From Ignavibacteria bacterium (GTDB taxonomy: Bacteria > Bacteroidota > Ignavibacteria > UBA10030): 54,935 bases of DNA. Position numbers and translations under genes: made by a program. The stretch is from the NCBI GenBank assembly GCA_016873805.1, contig VGVZ01000023.1:1-54935 (forward strand), written 5' to 3'. Positions 8,548 to 17,720 of this stretch are shown piece after piece. The notes beneath the pieces are model-generated. The model ran no database searches. It worked only from the letters and a program-made list of their open reading frames with translations, and was not told the DNA's origin. Position 1 is the first letter of the stretch. Each line of letters begins with the position of its first letter.

Positions 8548-10311
8548 ATGGCGTCTCTCGACTGGCTGGTCATCGCACTCTATTTTGGTGGTATGTTGGG
8601 TCTGGCGTGGTGGGTCATCAAGAAGGGAAAAGACACAACTGACGATTACTTCCTCGCCGGAAGAAACCTCGGTTTCTGGATCATCGGGGCCTCCATCTTC
8701 GCCTCGAATATCGGGTCAGAACATCTTGTCGGACTTTCCGGCTCGGGAGCCACCAGCGGCGTGGCGCTGGCGCACTATGAACTCCATGCGTGGTGTCTTC
8801 TTGTCCTCGGATGGGTTATGGCGCCGTTCTATATCCGTTTCCGCGTCTTCACGATGCCCGAGTTTCTCGAAAGGCGGTTTTCCGCAACGGCGAGGTGGGT
8901 CCTTTCCCTTATCTCACTCGTCGCATATGTTCTCACGAAAATCGCCGTCGGTATTTTTGCCGGCGGAGTTGTCTTCAGCACCTTGCTTCCCGAGATACAA
9001 CTCCAGATCGGCTCTGTGATCTTCGACAGCTTCTGGATCGGGTCGGTGCTCGTGATTCTTCTCACCGGATTGTACACGGTCCTCGGCGGAATGCGCGCCG
9101 TTGCGTATACCGAAGCCGTCCAAACTTTCGTGCTGATCGTCGGTTCGGTCCTCCTGACGTGGTTCGGTCTCTCAAAACTCGGCGGGTGGAGCGAGCTTCG
9201 GGCCATTGTCGATCCCGACATGTTCAATCTCTGGAGGCCGCTCGTCCCCGCCGGCATGGAGGGAACGTGGGCGCCGGTGAAGGAGTCGACCCGCATCGCG
9301 TGGTACTTTAACACCAACTACCCGTGGGTCGGGATGTTGCTCTGTGCACCGATCATCGGACTCTGGTACTGGACAACCGACCAATATATTGTGCAAAGGG
9401 CGCTCGGGGCTCCTACCGAGCGCGAGGCGCGTCGCGGCAGTATCTTTGCTGCATTCCTAAAACTGTTGCCGGTCTTCATCTTCATCATTCCGGGCATCAT
9501 CTGGCTCGCACTCGCGAAGAGCGGGAAAGTGCCGGAGTTTGCTTCCATGATCGGTCCGGATGGGAACGCCATCGTGGGTTACGCGCAGTCCTCGTTCGCA
9601 CTCCTGGTCCAGTACGTCATGCCGGCCGGACTGCGGGGACTTGTTGTTGCCGGACTGCTCGCGGCGTTGATGAGTTCGCTGGCAGGAGCGTTCAACGCAA
9701 GCTCGACGCTATTCACGATCGACTTCTATCAGAAGATGAAGCCGCAGGCATCGCAGCACCATCTTGTCTGGATCGGACGCGTCGCCACGACAATCCTCGT
9801 TCTCATCGGACTGATGTGGATCCCTGTCATTCGCGGCGGCAAAGGGCTTTACGAGTACCTGCAGGGCGTGCAGGGGTATCTCGCGCCCCCGATCTTCGTG
9901 GTGTTCTTCTTCGGAATCTTCATGAAGAGGTTGAATGCCAAGGGATGCCTCTCCGCGCTTGTGGTCGGATTCATCCTCGGCATCTTCCGGCTGATCGTTG
10001 ACACGCCGGTGACGCTGAAGCTCGCGGGATTTGAAAACGGGTATTCCGAAGGTTCGCTCTTCTGGCTCGTCAATAATATCTATTTCCAATACTATAGTCT
10101 CTTCATCTTCCTTGTCTCAGTCGTTGTGATGATCGTCGTGAGTTACATGACCGAGAAACCGGAAGAGGAACACCTGCGGAATCTCACATTCTCGACGATG
10201 ACGGAAGACCATCGACTCGAATCCCGCAAAAGCTGGAACAAATGGGATGTGATCAATTCCGGAATCGTCATGCTGCTTATTCTCGCAGCGTACCTGTACT
10301 TCACCGGCTGA
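8548..10311 (+). CDS. Sodium:solute symporter (SSS family), probable sugar transporter
   Basis: A 587-residue polytopic inner-membrane protein with about 14 hydrophobic segments. The N-terminal signature DYFLAGRNLGFWIIGASIFA, followed by SNIGSEHLVGLSGSG, is typical of the SGLT branch of the sodium:solute symporter family, as is YWTTDQYIVQRALGA in the middle. AGGA precedes the ATG at 8548. Placed between the isomerase and ribulokinase genes, it most likely imports L-arabinose, or another pentose freed from arabinoxylan, by sodium symport. Specificity is inferred from context. The C-terminal cytoplasmic tail (EKPEEEHLRNLTFSTMTEDHR) is usual in Bacteroidota homologues. Confidence 0.88.
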   Translation: MASLDWLVIALYFGGMLGLAWWVIKKGKDTTDDYFLAGRNLGFWIIGASIFASNIGSEHLVGLSGSGATSGVALAHYELHAWCLLVLGWVMAPFYIRFRVFTMPEFLERRFSATARWVLSLISLVAYVLTKIAVGIFAGGVVFSTLLPEIQLQIGSVIFDSFWIGSVLVILLTGLYTVLGGMRAVAYTEAVQTFVLIVGSVLLTWFGLSKLGGWSELRAIVDPDMFNLWRPLVPAGMEGTWAPVKESTRIAWYFNTNYPWVGMLLCAPIIGLWYWTTDQYIVQRALGAPTEREARRGSIFAAFLKLLPVFIFIIPGIIWLALAKSGKVPEFASMIGPDGNAIVGYAQSSFALLVQYVMPAGLRGLVVAGLLAALMSSLAGAFNASSTLFTIDFYQKMKPQASQHHLVWIGRVATTILVLIGLMWIPVIRGGKGLYEYLQGVQGYLAPPIFVVFFFGIFMKRLNAKGCLSALVVGFILGIFRLIVDTPVTLKLAGFENGYSEGSLFWLVNNIYFQYYSLFIFLVSVVVMIVVSYMTEKPEEEHLRNLTFSTMTEDHRLESRKSWNKWDVINSGIVMLLILAAYLYFTG

Positions 10312-10331
10312 GCGAGACAAGATAATCGTCC

Positions 10332-12020
10332 ATAAACAAAAGATACTCCATCGGACTTGATTTCGGCACGAATTCCGTTCGCGCCTTGGTTGTCGATACT
10401 GCCACCGGTCGGGAGGTCGGTACGGCAGTCTGGAACTATGAACACGGGACGGAGGGAGTCATCCTTTCACGCGATCCCAATCTCGCACGCCAGCATCCGG
10501 CTGACTACGTGAAGGGAACAGAAGTCAGTCTGCGGAAAGCGCTGGCGAATGCCCGGCGCCGCGTGCGAGAATTCGGACCGGAGCAGGTGATCGGGATCGA
10601 CACGACAGGAAGCACACCTCTGCCCGTCGATGCAAGAGGCCGACCGCTCGCGTTTCAGAAGAAATTCTCGAAAAACCCGGATGCGATGGCGTGGCTCTGG
10701 AAAGACCACACGGGCGTTGCAGAAGCAGAGGAAATCACCCGACTTGCCGCATCGATCCGCCCTCAATATCTCGTAGCGTGCGGCGGTGTGTACTCAAGCG
10801 AGTGGTTCTTCAGCAAAATCCTCCACTGCATCCGAACGAATCCCGGTGTCGCACAACATGCGGCATTGTGGGTTGAGATCGCGGACTGGATTCCCGCGAT
10901 GCTGACCGCCACCGAGACGCCGGAATCGATCACGCTCGGAATCTGTGCAGCGGGGCACAAGGCAATGTACAACGAGGAGTGGGGCGGTTATCCGGACCGT
11001 GAGTTCCTGGGGCAACTGCATCCAACTCTTGCGGAGCTCCGGGAGAGGATGAAGTTCAAACCGAGAACGGTGAGACACGCTGTTGGCGGCCTGACCCGCG
11101 AATGGGCTCGCAGGACGGGACTTCAAGAAGGTACGCCTGTCGCGGTAGGGGCGTTCGATGCCCATCTCGGCGCGATTGGCGCGGGAATCTCTGAAGGCGC
11201 GCTCGTCAAGATTATCGGCACCAGTACATGCGATATCGCCATTGCCCCGGACGATCGGAAGTTGCCGGCCATTCCGGGCCTGTGCGGCATCGTCCGCGGC
11301 AGCGTTCTCCCCGGTTATTACGGGCTCGAGGCGGGCCAGTCTGCGGTCGGTGATATCTTCAACTGGTTCGTGAGCTACATCCGGCCCGACGGCAAAAAAG
11401 GAACGCACGCATTGCTGGCTGCCGCGGCCGCAAAATTGAAGCCGGGAGAATCGGGCCTTCTCGCGCTCGACTGGAATAATGGGAACAGGACCATACTCGT
11501 CGATCAGCGCCTCACCGGTCTCCTTGTCGGTCAGACCCTCTATACGACCCCAGCCGAAATTTATCGCGCGCTCGTGGAGGCGACGGCATTCGGTGCGCTC
11601 GCGATCATTCAGCGGTTCGAAGAGTACGGTGTGACGATCGAACGCGTGATCAACTGCGGCGGAATCGCGGAGAAGAACCCGTTCGTGATGCAGATCTACG
11701 CAGATGTCACAGGCAGACCCATGATGCTCAGCCGCTCGGCCCAGACGTGCGCGCTCGGATCAGCTATTGCCGGAGCGGTCGCGGCCGGAAAACGGGCGGG
11801 AGGTTATGATGATTTCAGCGAGGCACAGAGAGCGATGACCGGATTGAAGACGCGCGTCTTCACGCCTGATCCATCCGCCTACGCAGTCTACAAAGAGCTG
11901 TATCAGGTATACCGCACGCTGCACGACGCATTCGGAACGAGCCAGTGGCAAGGGAGCTTGTCCCATGTTATGAAACAACTCATCGAGATTCGCAACAGAA
12001 CAAGGAGTCGTCTGTCATGA
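10332..12020 (+). CDS. araB: Ribulokinase, with no canonical start codon before the conserved N-terminus
   Basis: A FGGY-family sugar kinase, phosphorylating L-ribulose at O5. Reading the frame upstream from TTG 10386 gives [20 protein letters not shown], the ribulokinase N-terminal beta-hairpin and phosphate loop, bounded by a stop at 10323-10325. Between that stop and the motif there is no ATG, GTG or TTG; the best candidate is ATA at 10332-10334, exactly where a start is expected (562 residues). Starting at TTG 10386 would delete the DFGT nucleotide-binding loop and should kill activity. Other family marks are present: KDHTG for substrate binding, [11 protein letters not shown], and ALDWNNGNR. 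The gene follows the symporter by 20 bases and overlaps the GH51 start by ATGA, so translational coupling is likely. Either ATA is used, or a G-to-A change destroyed the start. Confidence 0.85.
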   Translation: MNKRYSIGLDFGTNSVRALVVDTATGREVGTAVWNYEHGTEGVILSRDPNLARQHPADYVKGTEVSLRKALANARRRVREFGPEQVIGIDTTGSTPLPVDARGRPLAFQKKFSKNPDAMAWLWKDHTGVAEAEEITRLAASIRPQYLVACGGVYSSEWFFSKILHCIRTNPGVAQHAALWVEIADWIPAMLTATETPESITLGICAAGHKAMYNEEWGGYPDREFLGQLHPTLAELRERMKFKPRTVRHAVGGLTREWARRTGLQEGTPVAVGAFDAHLGAIGAGISEGALVKIIGTSTCDIAIAPDDRKLPAIPGLCGIVRGSVLPGYYGLEAGQSAVGDIFNWFVSYIRPDGKKGTHALLAAAAAKLKPGESGLLALDWNNGNRTILVDQRLTGLLVGQTLYTTPAEIYRALVEATAFGALAIIQRFEEYGVTIERVINCGGIAEKNPFVMQIYADVTGRPMMLSRSAQTCALGSAIAGAVAAGKRAGGYDDFSEAQRAMTGLKTRVFTPDPSAYAVYKELYQVYRTLHDAFGTSQWQGSLSHVMKQLIEIRNRTRSRLS

Positions 12021-13600
12021 ACTCGCATGTGCTCAGGTGCATAGCTGTTTTCTTCCTCACTGCGGGGTTGCTGATCGCCGCAGAGGATCCTGGAAAAACA
12101 GCGAGCTCACATACGCTGACCATTCATGCCGATCGCGGTACGCACACGATCAGTCGGCATATCTACGGCCATTTCGCTGAGCATCTCGGTGGCTGCATCT
12201 ACGGGGGCGTTTGGGTGGGACCGGAAAGTTCAATTCCGAATACGCGGGGGATCCGGAACGATGTTACTGCCGCGCTCCGGAAAATCAAGGTGCCGAACAT
12301 CCGCTGGCCCGGGGGCTGTTTTGCCGATGACTATCATTGGAAGGACGGAATTGGCCCGCGCGAACAGCGTCCTCCTCTCATCAATACGTCATGGGGCGTC
12401 GTCGTCGAGAACAATCATTTCGGCACGCATGAGTTCATGGATTTCTGTGAACAGGTTGGCGCTGAGCCATTCATCTGCGGCAACATCGGCAGCGGAACGG
12501 TGAAGGAGATGGCCGAGTGGGTTCAATATCTTACCTCTGACCACGGAAATGCTATGGCCGAACTGCGCAAGAAGAACGGCAGAGAAAAACCGTGGAAGGT
12601 GAAGTATTGGGCAATCGGAAATGAAACATGGGGATGCGGTGGCATCATGTCGGCCGATCACTATGCCAACGAGTTCGCGAGGTACTCCTTCTTCCTGAAA
12701 AACTACGGCGACAACTCCCTCTACAAAATTGCCTCCGGCGGACTCCCGCAGGACTACGTCTGGACGGAAACGATCATGGAGAAATGGAGCCGCACCGACG
12801 GGTGGCTTCAGGGGTTCTTGGGCGGGTTTTCACTCCATTTCTATGCGGTAACGGACTGGGGTAAGAAGGGCTCGGCAACGAAGTTTACCGAAAACGAATG
12901 GTTTACCGGGATTTCAAAAGCCCTCGAAATGGATCAGTTGGTCGTAAGACACTCTGCCGTGATGGACAAGTATGACCCGCAAAAGAAAATCGGACTCATC
13001 GTTGACGAATGGGGGAATTGGTACGACGTCGAGCCGGGAACCAACTCAGCGTTCCTCTATCAACAGAACAGTCTGAGGGATGCCGTCACCACGGCCATCA
13101 ACCTCAACATCTTCAACAATCGAGCCGAGCGGGTGAAGGTGGCAAACATCGCGCAGCTCGTCAACGTCCTGCAGGCCCCGATTCTGACGGATACAGAGAA
13201 GATGATCCTCACGCCGACGTATCACGTGTTCGAGATGTACACCGTACATCATGACGCGACGCTTTTGCCCGCTGAGATCAAAGGCGAAGAGTACTCGTTC
13301 GGCGGTAGGAAGCTTCCGGGGGTCACGGTTTCCGCTTCACGCGATCAAGCCGGCGCGATCCACGTTTCCCTCTGTAACCTCGATCCGAATCGTCCGGCCA
13401 CCGTGAGCGCCCAGTTCCGTGGGGCTTCGCCGAAAACAGTTTCCGGCAGAGTACTAACGGCGTCCGAAATGACGGCGCACAACACGTTTGCCAATCCCAA
13501 CGCCGTCACGCCCCAGCGATTCACCGACGCCCGGATTGCCAAGGATGGATTCTCTGTGACCTTGCCTCCAAAATCGGTGGTAGTCCTTCAGTTGAAATGA
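12017..13600 (+). CDS. GH51 alpha-L-arabinofuranosidase, exported
   Basis: 527 residues from ATG 12017, which overlaps the araB stop (ATGA) and has AAGGAG upstream; longer in-frame starts would mask the signal peptide ([17 protein letters not shown]). The GH51 barrel opens with [21 protein letters not shown], contains [20 protein letters not shown], the acid/base in GNETWGCGG (about E203) and the nucleophile in VDEWGNWYD (about E331), and ends in the small beta-sandwich typical of the family. It removes alpha-linked L-arabinofuranose from arabinoxylan or arabino-oligosaccharides. Most bacterial GH51 enzymes are cytoplasmic, but Bacteroidota members are often exported, and this one has a signal peptide. 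It sits between araB and araD within the arabinose operon. Confidence 0.9.
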   Translation: MNSHVLRCIAVFFLTAGLLIAAEDPGKTASSHTLTIHADRGTHTISRHIYGHFAEHLGGCIYGGVWVGPESSIPNTRGIRNDVTAALRKIKVPNIRWPGGCFADDYHWKDGIGPREQRPPLINTSWGVVVENNHFGTHEFMDFCEQVGAEPFICGNIGSGTVKEMAEWVQYLTSDHGNAMAELRKKNGREKPWKVKYWAIGNETWGCGGIMSADHYANEFARYSFFLKNYGDNSLYKIASGGLPQDYVWTETIMEKWSRTDGWLQGFLGGFSLHFYAVTDWGKKGSATKFTENEWFTGISKALEMDQLVVRHSAVMDKYDPQKKIGLIVDEWGNWYDVEPGTNSAFLYQQNSLRDAVTTAINLNIFNNRAERVKVANIAQLVNVLQAPILTDTEKMILTPTYHVFEMYTVHHDATLLPAEIKGEEYSFGGRKLPGVTVSASRDQAGAIHVSLCNLDPNRPATVSAQFRGASPKTVSGRVLTASEMTAHNTFANPNAVTPQRFTDARIAKDGFSVTLPPKSVVVLQLK

Positions 13601-13673
13601 ATGAAGTCGTACCCTCCCGACCGCGAAAGGGATCAGGGAGAGCAATCGACGCGTATGAGGAATCGATCGACCT

Positions 13674-14372
13674 ATGCTTGAGAAACTCAAACAAGAAGTG
13701 TATGATGCGAACCTTCGGCTTGTCAGGGAAGGTCTGGTACTCCTGACGTGGGGTAATGCCAGCGCGGTGGACAGAACCGAACGAGTAGTCGTCATCAAGC
13801 CTTCGGGCGTTCCCTACGCCGAGATGAGGCCTGAGCATATGGTACTCGTCTCGCTCGATACCGGTCAGATCATCGGTGGTCAACTTGCGCCGAGCGCCGA
13901 TACGCCGACGCACATCGCATTGTATACGGCCTTCACGGAAATCGGCGGAATCGCACATACCCACAGTCTCTATGCAACCGCCTGGGCGCAGGCGAAGCGT
14001 GAGATTCCTCCTTTCGGCATGACTCACGCAGACCATTTCCACGGCGCGGTTCCGTGTACGCGAATGCTGAAAGACAGCGAGATCAGGACCAACTACGAGA
14101 AGAATACTGGCAAAGTGATCGTCGAGCGATTCAAGAAGCTCGATCCGCTCGCCCGCCCGGGAGTCCTTGTGGCCAACCACGCCCCGTTTACTTGGTGCAC
14201 GACTGTTGGGAACGCGGTTGAAAATGCCGTTGTGCTCGAGCGTATCGTGCAAATGGCGAGCGAGACCCTGATGCTTAACCGGTCAACCACGCCTTTAAAG
14301 AAATCGCTTCTGGAAAAACACTTTCTTCGGAAGCATGGCAAGCAGGCATACTATGGTCAGAAGGACAAATAG
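13674..14372 (+). CDS. araD: L-ribulose-5-phosphate 4-epimerase
   Basis: 232 residues, the usual size for this class II aldolase-like family. It converts L-ribulose-5-phosphate to D-xylulose-5-phosphate. Visible marks are the N-terminal LVREGLVLLTWGNASAVDR (substrate phosphate loop), KPSGVPY, the zinc-binding histidines in GGIAHTHSLYATAW, and the catalytic region TWGN/ADHFHGAVPCTR and VANHAPFTWC. The start at 13674 is the first ATG before the conserved helix. The gene lies 73 bases after the GH51 gene and 9 before the HAD gene. It completes the isomerase-kinase-epimerase set for arabinose. Confidence 0.95.
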   Translation: MLEKLKQEVYDANLRLVREGLVLLTWGNASAVDRTERVVVIKPSGVPYAEMRPEHMVLVSLDTGQIIGGQLAPSADTPTHIALYTAFTEIGGIAHTHSLYATAWAQAKREIPPFGMTHADHFHGAVPCTRMLKDSEIRTNYEKNTGKVIVERFKKLDPLARPGVLVANHAPFTWCTTVGNAVENAVVLERIVQMASETLMLNRSTTPLKKSLLEKHFLRKHGKQAYYGQKDK

Positions 14373-14381
14373 TCACGAGAG

Positions 14382-15053
14382 ATGAAGAACATTCAGAGCG
14401 TCGTGTTCGATTTGGACGGACTGCTTGTCGACAGCGAGCCGGTCTGGTTTCGCGTGAGGCAGGAGATGTTTGGACGATATCGGCTCACATGGACCGACGA
14501 CGATCAGAAAGCCCTTATGGGGAAAAGCACGGCGGCCTGGATCGAGTATGTGGATGAGAAGCTCCAGGGACAGCTTCGGCGGGATGAGATATTTGATGAA
14601 ACGATCCAAGGGATGGTTTCGCAGTACCGTGCAGGGAATGTCCGCGTGATGCCCGGTGCTGATGAGGCCCTGAGATCCTGTGCGCGAAACTCTAAGCTCG
14701 GTCTTGCCTCCGGCTCGCCGCGGATTCTGATCGATTCAGCTCTCGCAGCAAATCGCTGGGAGCACTATTTTTCTCAGATCATTTCGAGTGATGAGGTGCT
14801 ACGTGGGAAGCCCGCGCCAGACGTCTATGCTGAAGTGATGAAGCGCCTCGAGGCAGATCCTGCCGGGACTGTTGTCCTCGAAGATTCCGAAAGCGGTATC
14901 ATTGCCGGCAAGGCGGCCGGTGCCGCGGTGATTGCAGTCCCGAACGAACACCTGATGCCTTCTCCCGAAGTTCTTCGGACCGCAGATGTCGTTATCCCTT
15001 CACTCAAGATGATCGAAGCGGCGATGAAGAAAATCGAATCGAGCAGGACCTGA
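14382..15053 (+). CDS. HAD-superfamily sugar-phosphate phosphatase / beta-phosphoglucomutase-like
   Basis: 223 residues with the full HAD subfamily IA pattern: motif I FDLDGLLVDSEPVW (nucleophile and acid/base aspartates), motif II LASGSPR, the lysine in RGKPAPDVY, and motif IV VVLEDSESG. The cap is helical and inserted after motif I. This group includes 2-deoxyglucose-6-phosphate phosphatase (YniC/HxpB-like) and beta-phosphoglucomutases; the sequence does not settle which. Within an arabinose operon it may clear sugar-phosphate side products. It starts 9 bases after araD. Confidence 0.8.
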   Translation: MKNIQSVVFDLDGLLVDSEPVWFRVRQEMFGRYRLTWTDDDQKALMGKSTAAWIEYVDEKLQGQLRRDEIFDETIQGMVSQYRAGNVRVMPGADEALRSCARNSKLGLASGSPRILIDSALAANRWEHYFSQIISSDEVLRGKPAPDVYAEVMKRLEADPAGTVVLEDSESGIIAGKAAGAAVIAVPNEHLMPSPEVLRTADVVIPSLKMIEAAMKKIESSRT

Positions 15054-15076
15054 GTCAAATAGGACGGAGCGCTTCC

Positions 15077-16225
15077 ATGCGAACAACAACCCGATGCTCA
15101 CCGGCACCATCAACGCTGATTCCTTTGATACTCTTGATTCTCATCCTCACACTTCTTCCGGCGTGTGCAGACAAGGAAGCACGAAACATGAATATCACAA
15201 CAGAGCTATACGGAAAAATGCCGGACGGCAAAGACGTTTCGCTCTTCACGCTGACGAACGGTGTCACGCGCGTGAAAATCACCAACTACGGTGGAACCAT
15301 CACGGAACTCTGGGTCCCTGATCGACAGGGCATGTCCGGCGACATTGTCCTTGGCTATGAGCGACTGGAAGACTACCTTCGCTCCAGCCCGTACTTCGGC
15401 TGCATCGTCGGTCGGTATGCGAACAGGATTGCGAAGGGAAGATTCACGCTGGACGGCGTCGAATATTCTCTCTCCACAAACGACGGTCCAAATCACCTCC
15501 ATGGCGGTATAAAGGGATTTGACAAGGTTGTCTGGGAGGCGGCAACAACCCGTGGTCACGACTCCGTTTCGCTCATCCTGAAGTACTCCAGCAGGGATGG
15601 AGAGGAAGGATATCCAGGCAATCTTGATGCGACAGTCATCTACACGCTCGATGCTCACGACCGGCTGACGGTATCATACGAGGCGACAACCGACAAGCCG
15701 ACAATCGTGAACCTCAGCCATCACAGCTATTTCAATCTTGCCGGCGCGGGGAACATCCTCGGTCACCATCTGACGATCAACGCCAAACGCTACACGCCGG
15801 TCGATGAGACGCTGATTCCGACCGGAGCTCTGGGGCCGGTCGAAGGAACTCCGATGGATTTCCTCACCCCCCAGATCGTTGGTGCGCGCATCGGCGAGGT
15901 CCCAGGCGGATATGACCACAACTATGTGCTGGATCGGGAGGGAAGCGGATTGGAGCTCGCGGCCAGAGTGACAGAGGAACAGAACGGGCGCACGCTGGAG
16001 ATCTGGACGACGGAGCCGGGGATTCAATTCTACAGCGGTAACTTTCTTGACGGATCGCTCTCGGGAAAAGGCGGACAGAAGTATGAAAAACATTTCGGTT
16101 GCTGCCTTGAGCCGCAGCACTACCCCGACTCTCCGAACAGGCCGGAGTGGCCCACCAGCGTCCTCAGGCCCGGCGAAAAGTACCAATCGCAAACGGTTTT
16201 TCACTTTGGAGTTATCGGAGAATAG
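15077..16225 (+). CDS. galM: Aldose 1-epimerase (mutarotase), lipoprotein
   Basis: 382 residues with a lipoprotein signal (ILLILILTLLPAC, cysteine about residue 28), so it acts in the periplasm, interconverting alpha and beta anomers of sugars freed by the neighbouring glycosidases. The GalM fold is clear: GGTITELWVPDR, NRIAKGRFTLDG, the histidines in NHLHGGIKGFD and NLSHHSYFNLAG, and the catalytic glutamate in CCLEPQHYPDSPN. Length matches exported GalM of Bacteroidota. The stop TAG at 16223-16225 is followed in the same frame by a decayed GH115 tail. The gene lies 23 bases after the HAD gene. Confidence 0.92.
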   Translation: MRTTTRCSPAPSTLIPLILLILILTLLPACADKEARNMNITTELYGKMPDGKDVSLFTLTNGVTRVKITNYGGTITELWVPDRQGMSGDIVLGYERLEDYLRSSPYFGCIVGRYANRIAKGRFTLDGVEYSLSTNDGPNHLHGGIKGFDKVVWEAATTRGHDSVSLILKYSSRDGEEGYPGNLDATVIYTLDAHDRLTVSYEATTDKPTIVNLSHHSYFNLAGAGNILGHHLTINAKRYTPVDETLIPTGALGPVEGTPMDFLTPQIVGARIGEVPGGYDHNYVLDREGSGLELAARVTEEQNGRTLEIWTTEPGIQFYSGNFLDGSLSGKGGQKYEKHFGCCLEPQHYPDSPNRPEWPTSVLRPGEKYQSQTVFHFGVIGE

Positions 16226-16393
16226 ATTTCTTTCCACCGTGTTGAGAAACCCGGCCATGACGTTGTGAAATTCTGGATGGTCGATCCCGGTGTCGTTTTG
16301 TAGAAGATCATGGTGGAGACCGGCTCTGTGACACTGAGGACCCTGGGTCCGCCGAAAAGTATTGGCATTCTCCCACGGAAAGGAGACAAATGA
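16226..16393 (+). pseudogene. C-terminal stump of a GH115-type alpha-glucuronidase, with in-frame TAG
   Basis: The intergenic stretch between galM and the second GH10 gene translates (frame of 16226) to a conserved-looking tail: FHRVEKPGHDVVKFWMVDPG, then VVL, a TAG at 16301-16303, KIMVETG and LGPPKS, ending at TGA 16391-16393. The pattern 'vKFWMVDPGVVLQKIvvdtG...LGPPeS' is one I associate with the extreme C-terminus of GH115 xylan alpha-1,2-(4-O-methyl)glucuronidases and some related glycosidases. The TAG occupies the place of the usual glutamine (CAG to TAG). No start and no catalytic domain remain, so this is a remnant. Family assignment is from memory of the motif. Confidence 0.5.
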
Positions 16394-17700
16394 TGGTGAA
16401 CGTAACAGCAACAGCACAGAAATTGAAGAACGCGTTGATTCTCGTCGGCGTTCTGTCGACGATGATCACGGCGGAAGCTTTCGCACAAATGGCTGTGGGA
16501 AAAGGAAAATACCTTGGAAATGTATGGGGAGCATTTGGTTCACCCCCGCTCAATTACGATCTGTACTGGAACCAAATCACGCCGGAAAACGCTTCGAAAT
16601 GGAGTTCAGTTGAGGGGACGAGGAACAGTTACAACTGGGCTCGTGTCGACGAAATCCTCAACTATTGCCTCGACAAAAAATACCCGTTTAGGTTTCACAC
16701 CCTGATCTGGGGACAACAATATCCAAGCTGGCTGACATCGCTCGATTCCCTCAGCATTGCGCAAGAGGTTGAGGAGTGGATCAGGCTGACGGGAGAACGA
16801 TATGTCAGTGCGTCGTTTGTTGACGTGGTAAACGAACCGCTCTCTGGGCATAACCCTCCGCCCGCGCCGGTCATCAACGCGCTCGGTGGAACCGGGGCGA
16901 CGGATTGGGATTGGGTCATTCGATCATTTCAATGGGCGCGCCAGTATATGGCGAAGAGGGTCAAACTGCACCTGAACGACTTCGGCATCATCAATGACAC
17001 TCAGGCCACAAACAACTACCTCGTCATCATCAATCTTCTCAAGGAACGAAACCTGATTGATGGGATCGGCGTTCAGGGACACCTGTTCGAGTTGGAAAAT
17101 ACAGATACGACCACGATCAAGAGAAATCTTGATGCGCTCGCTGCCACAGGGTTGCCGATTTACATCACAGAACTAGATATCCAACCGGGAAATCAACTCA
17201 GCGACGCCACGCAGCTGGCCGAAATGCAGCGTATCTTTCCCCTCCTGTGGCGGCATCCGGGTATCAAAGGCATTACGTTCTGGGGGTACATCCAAGCGCA
17301 AATCTGGCAGCAGAATGCTTATTTGATCACGTCGACGGGAGCTGAACGGCCCGCGATGCAGTGGCTCAGATCCTTCATGGCGAGTATTCCCTCCGATGTG
17401 ACCGGCGGACAGGATCTTCCAACCAAGTTTGCTCTGGCGCAGAATTATCCCAACCCATTCAATCCAAGCACAACGATTGAGTATTCGTTGCCGACGAGGT
17501 CGAAGGTCAACATCTCCATCTACAATCTCCTCGGAATAAGGATTCGAACACTCGTCGACTTACATCAACAGGCTGGCAGTTACTCTGCCCAGTGGGATGG
17601 ATTGGATGAACGCGGCATGGCGGTACCGTCAGGGGTGTATTTCTATCGTCTCACGTCGGGGCAAAACGTACAGCAGAGAAAAATGAACCTGATCAGATAG
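16390..17700 (+). CDS. GH10 endo-1,4-beta-xylanase, secreted by T9SS
   Basis: 436 residues, intact, unlike the first GH10 gene. AGGAG lies six bases before ATG 16390 (a second ATG at 16393 is equally possible). A signal peptide (ALILVGVLSTMITAEAFA) precedes the barrel. GH10 marks: NQITPENASKWSSVE, FRFHTLIWGQQYPSW, acid/base in VDVVNEPLS (about E149), HLNDFGI, GIGVQGH, nucleophile in ITELDIQPG (about E261) and GITFWGY. The C-terminal ~85 residues are a type A T9SS sorting domain beginning ALAQNYPNPFNPSTTIEYSL and ending RKMNLIR, so the enzyme is released or anchored at the cell surface. It cuts the xylan backbone. It precedes the methyltransferase operon by 20 bases. Confidence 0.95.
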   Translation: MMVNVTATAQKLKNALILVGVLSTMITAEAFAQMAVGKGKYLGNVWGAFGSPPLNYDLYWNQITPENASKWSSVEGTRNSYNWARVDEILNYCLDKKYPFRFHTLIWGQQYPSWLTSLDSLSIAQEVEEWIRLTGERYVSASFVDVVNEPLSGHNPPPAPVINALGGTGATDWDWVIRSFQWARQYMAKRVKLHLNDFGIINDTQATNNYLVIINLLKERNLIDGIGVQGHLFELENTDTTTIKRNLDALAATGLPIYITELDIQPGNQLSDATQLAEMQRIFPLLWRHPGIKGITFWGYIQAQIWQQNAYLITSTGAERPAMQWLRSFMASIPSDVTGGQDLPTKFALAQNYPNPFNPSTTIEYSLPTRSKVNISIYNLLGIRIRTLVDLHQQAGSYSAQWDGLDERGMAVPSGVYFYRLTSGQNVQQRKMNLIR

Positions 17701-17720
17701 TATCGAAAGGCAAAGGCAAC

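Noticed and set aside
16338-16350. GGACCC-T-GGGTCC hairpin before the second GH10 gene as an operator
   Set aside because: It lies within the readable GH115 remnant (LRTLGPP), so it is more likely leftover coding sequence.
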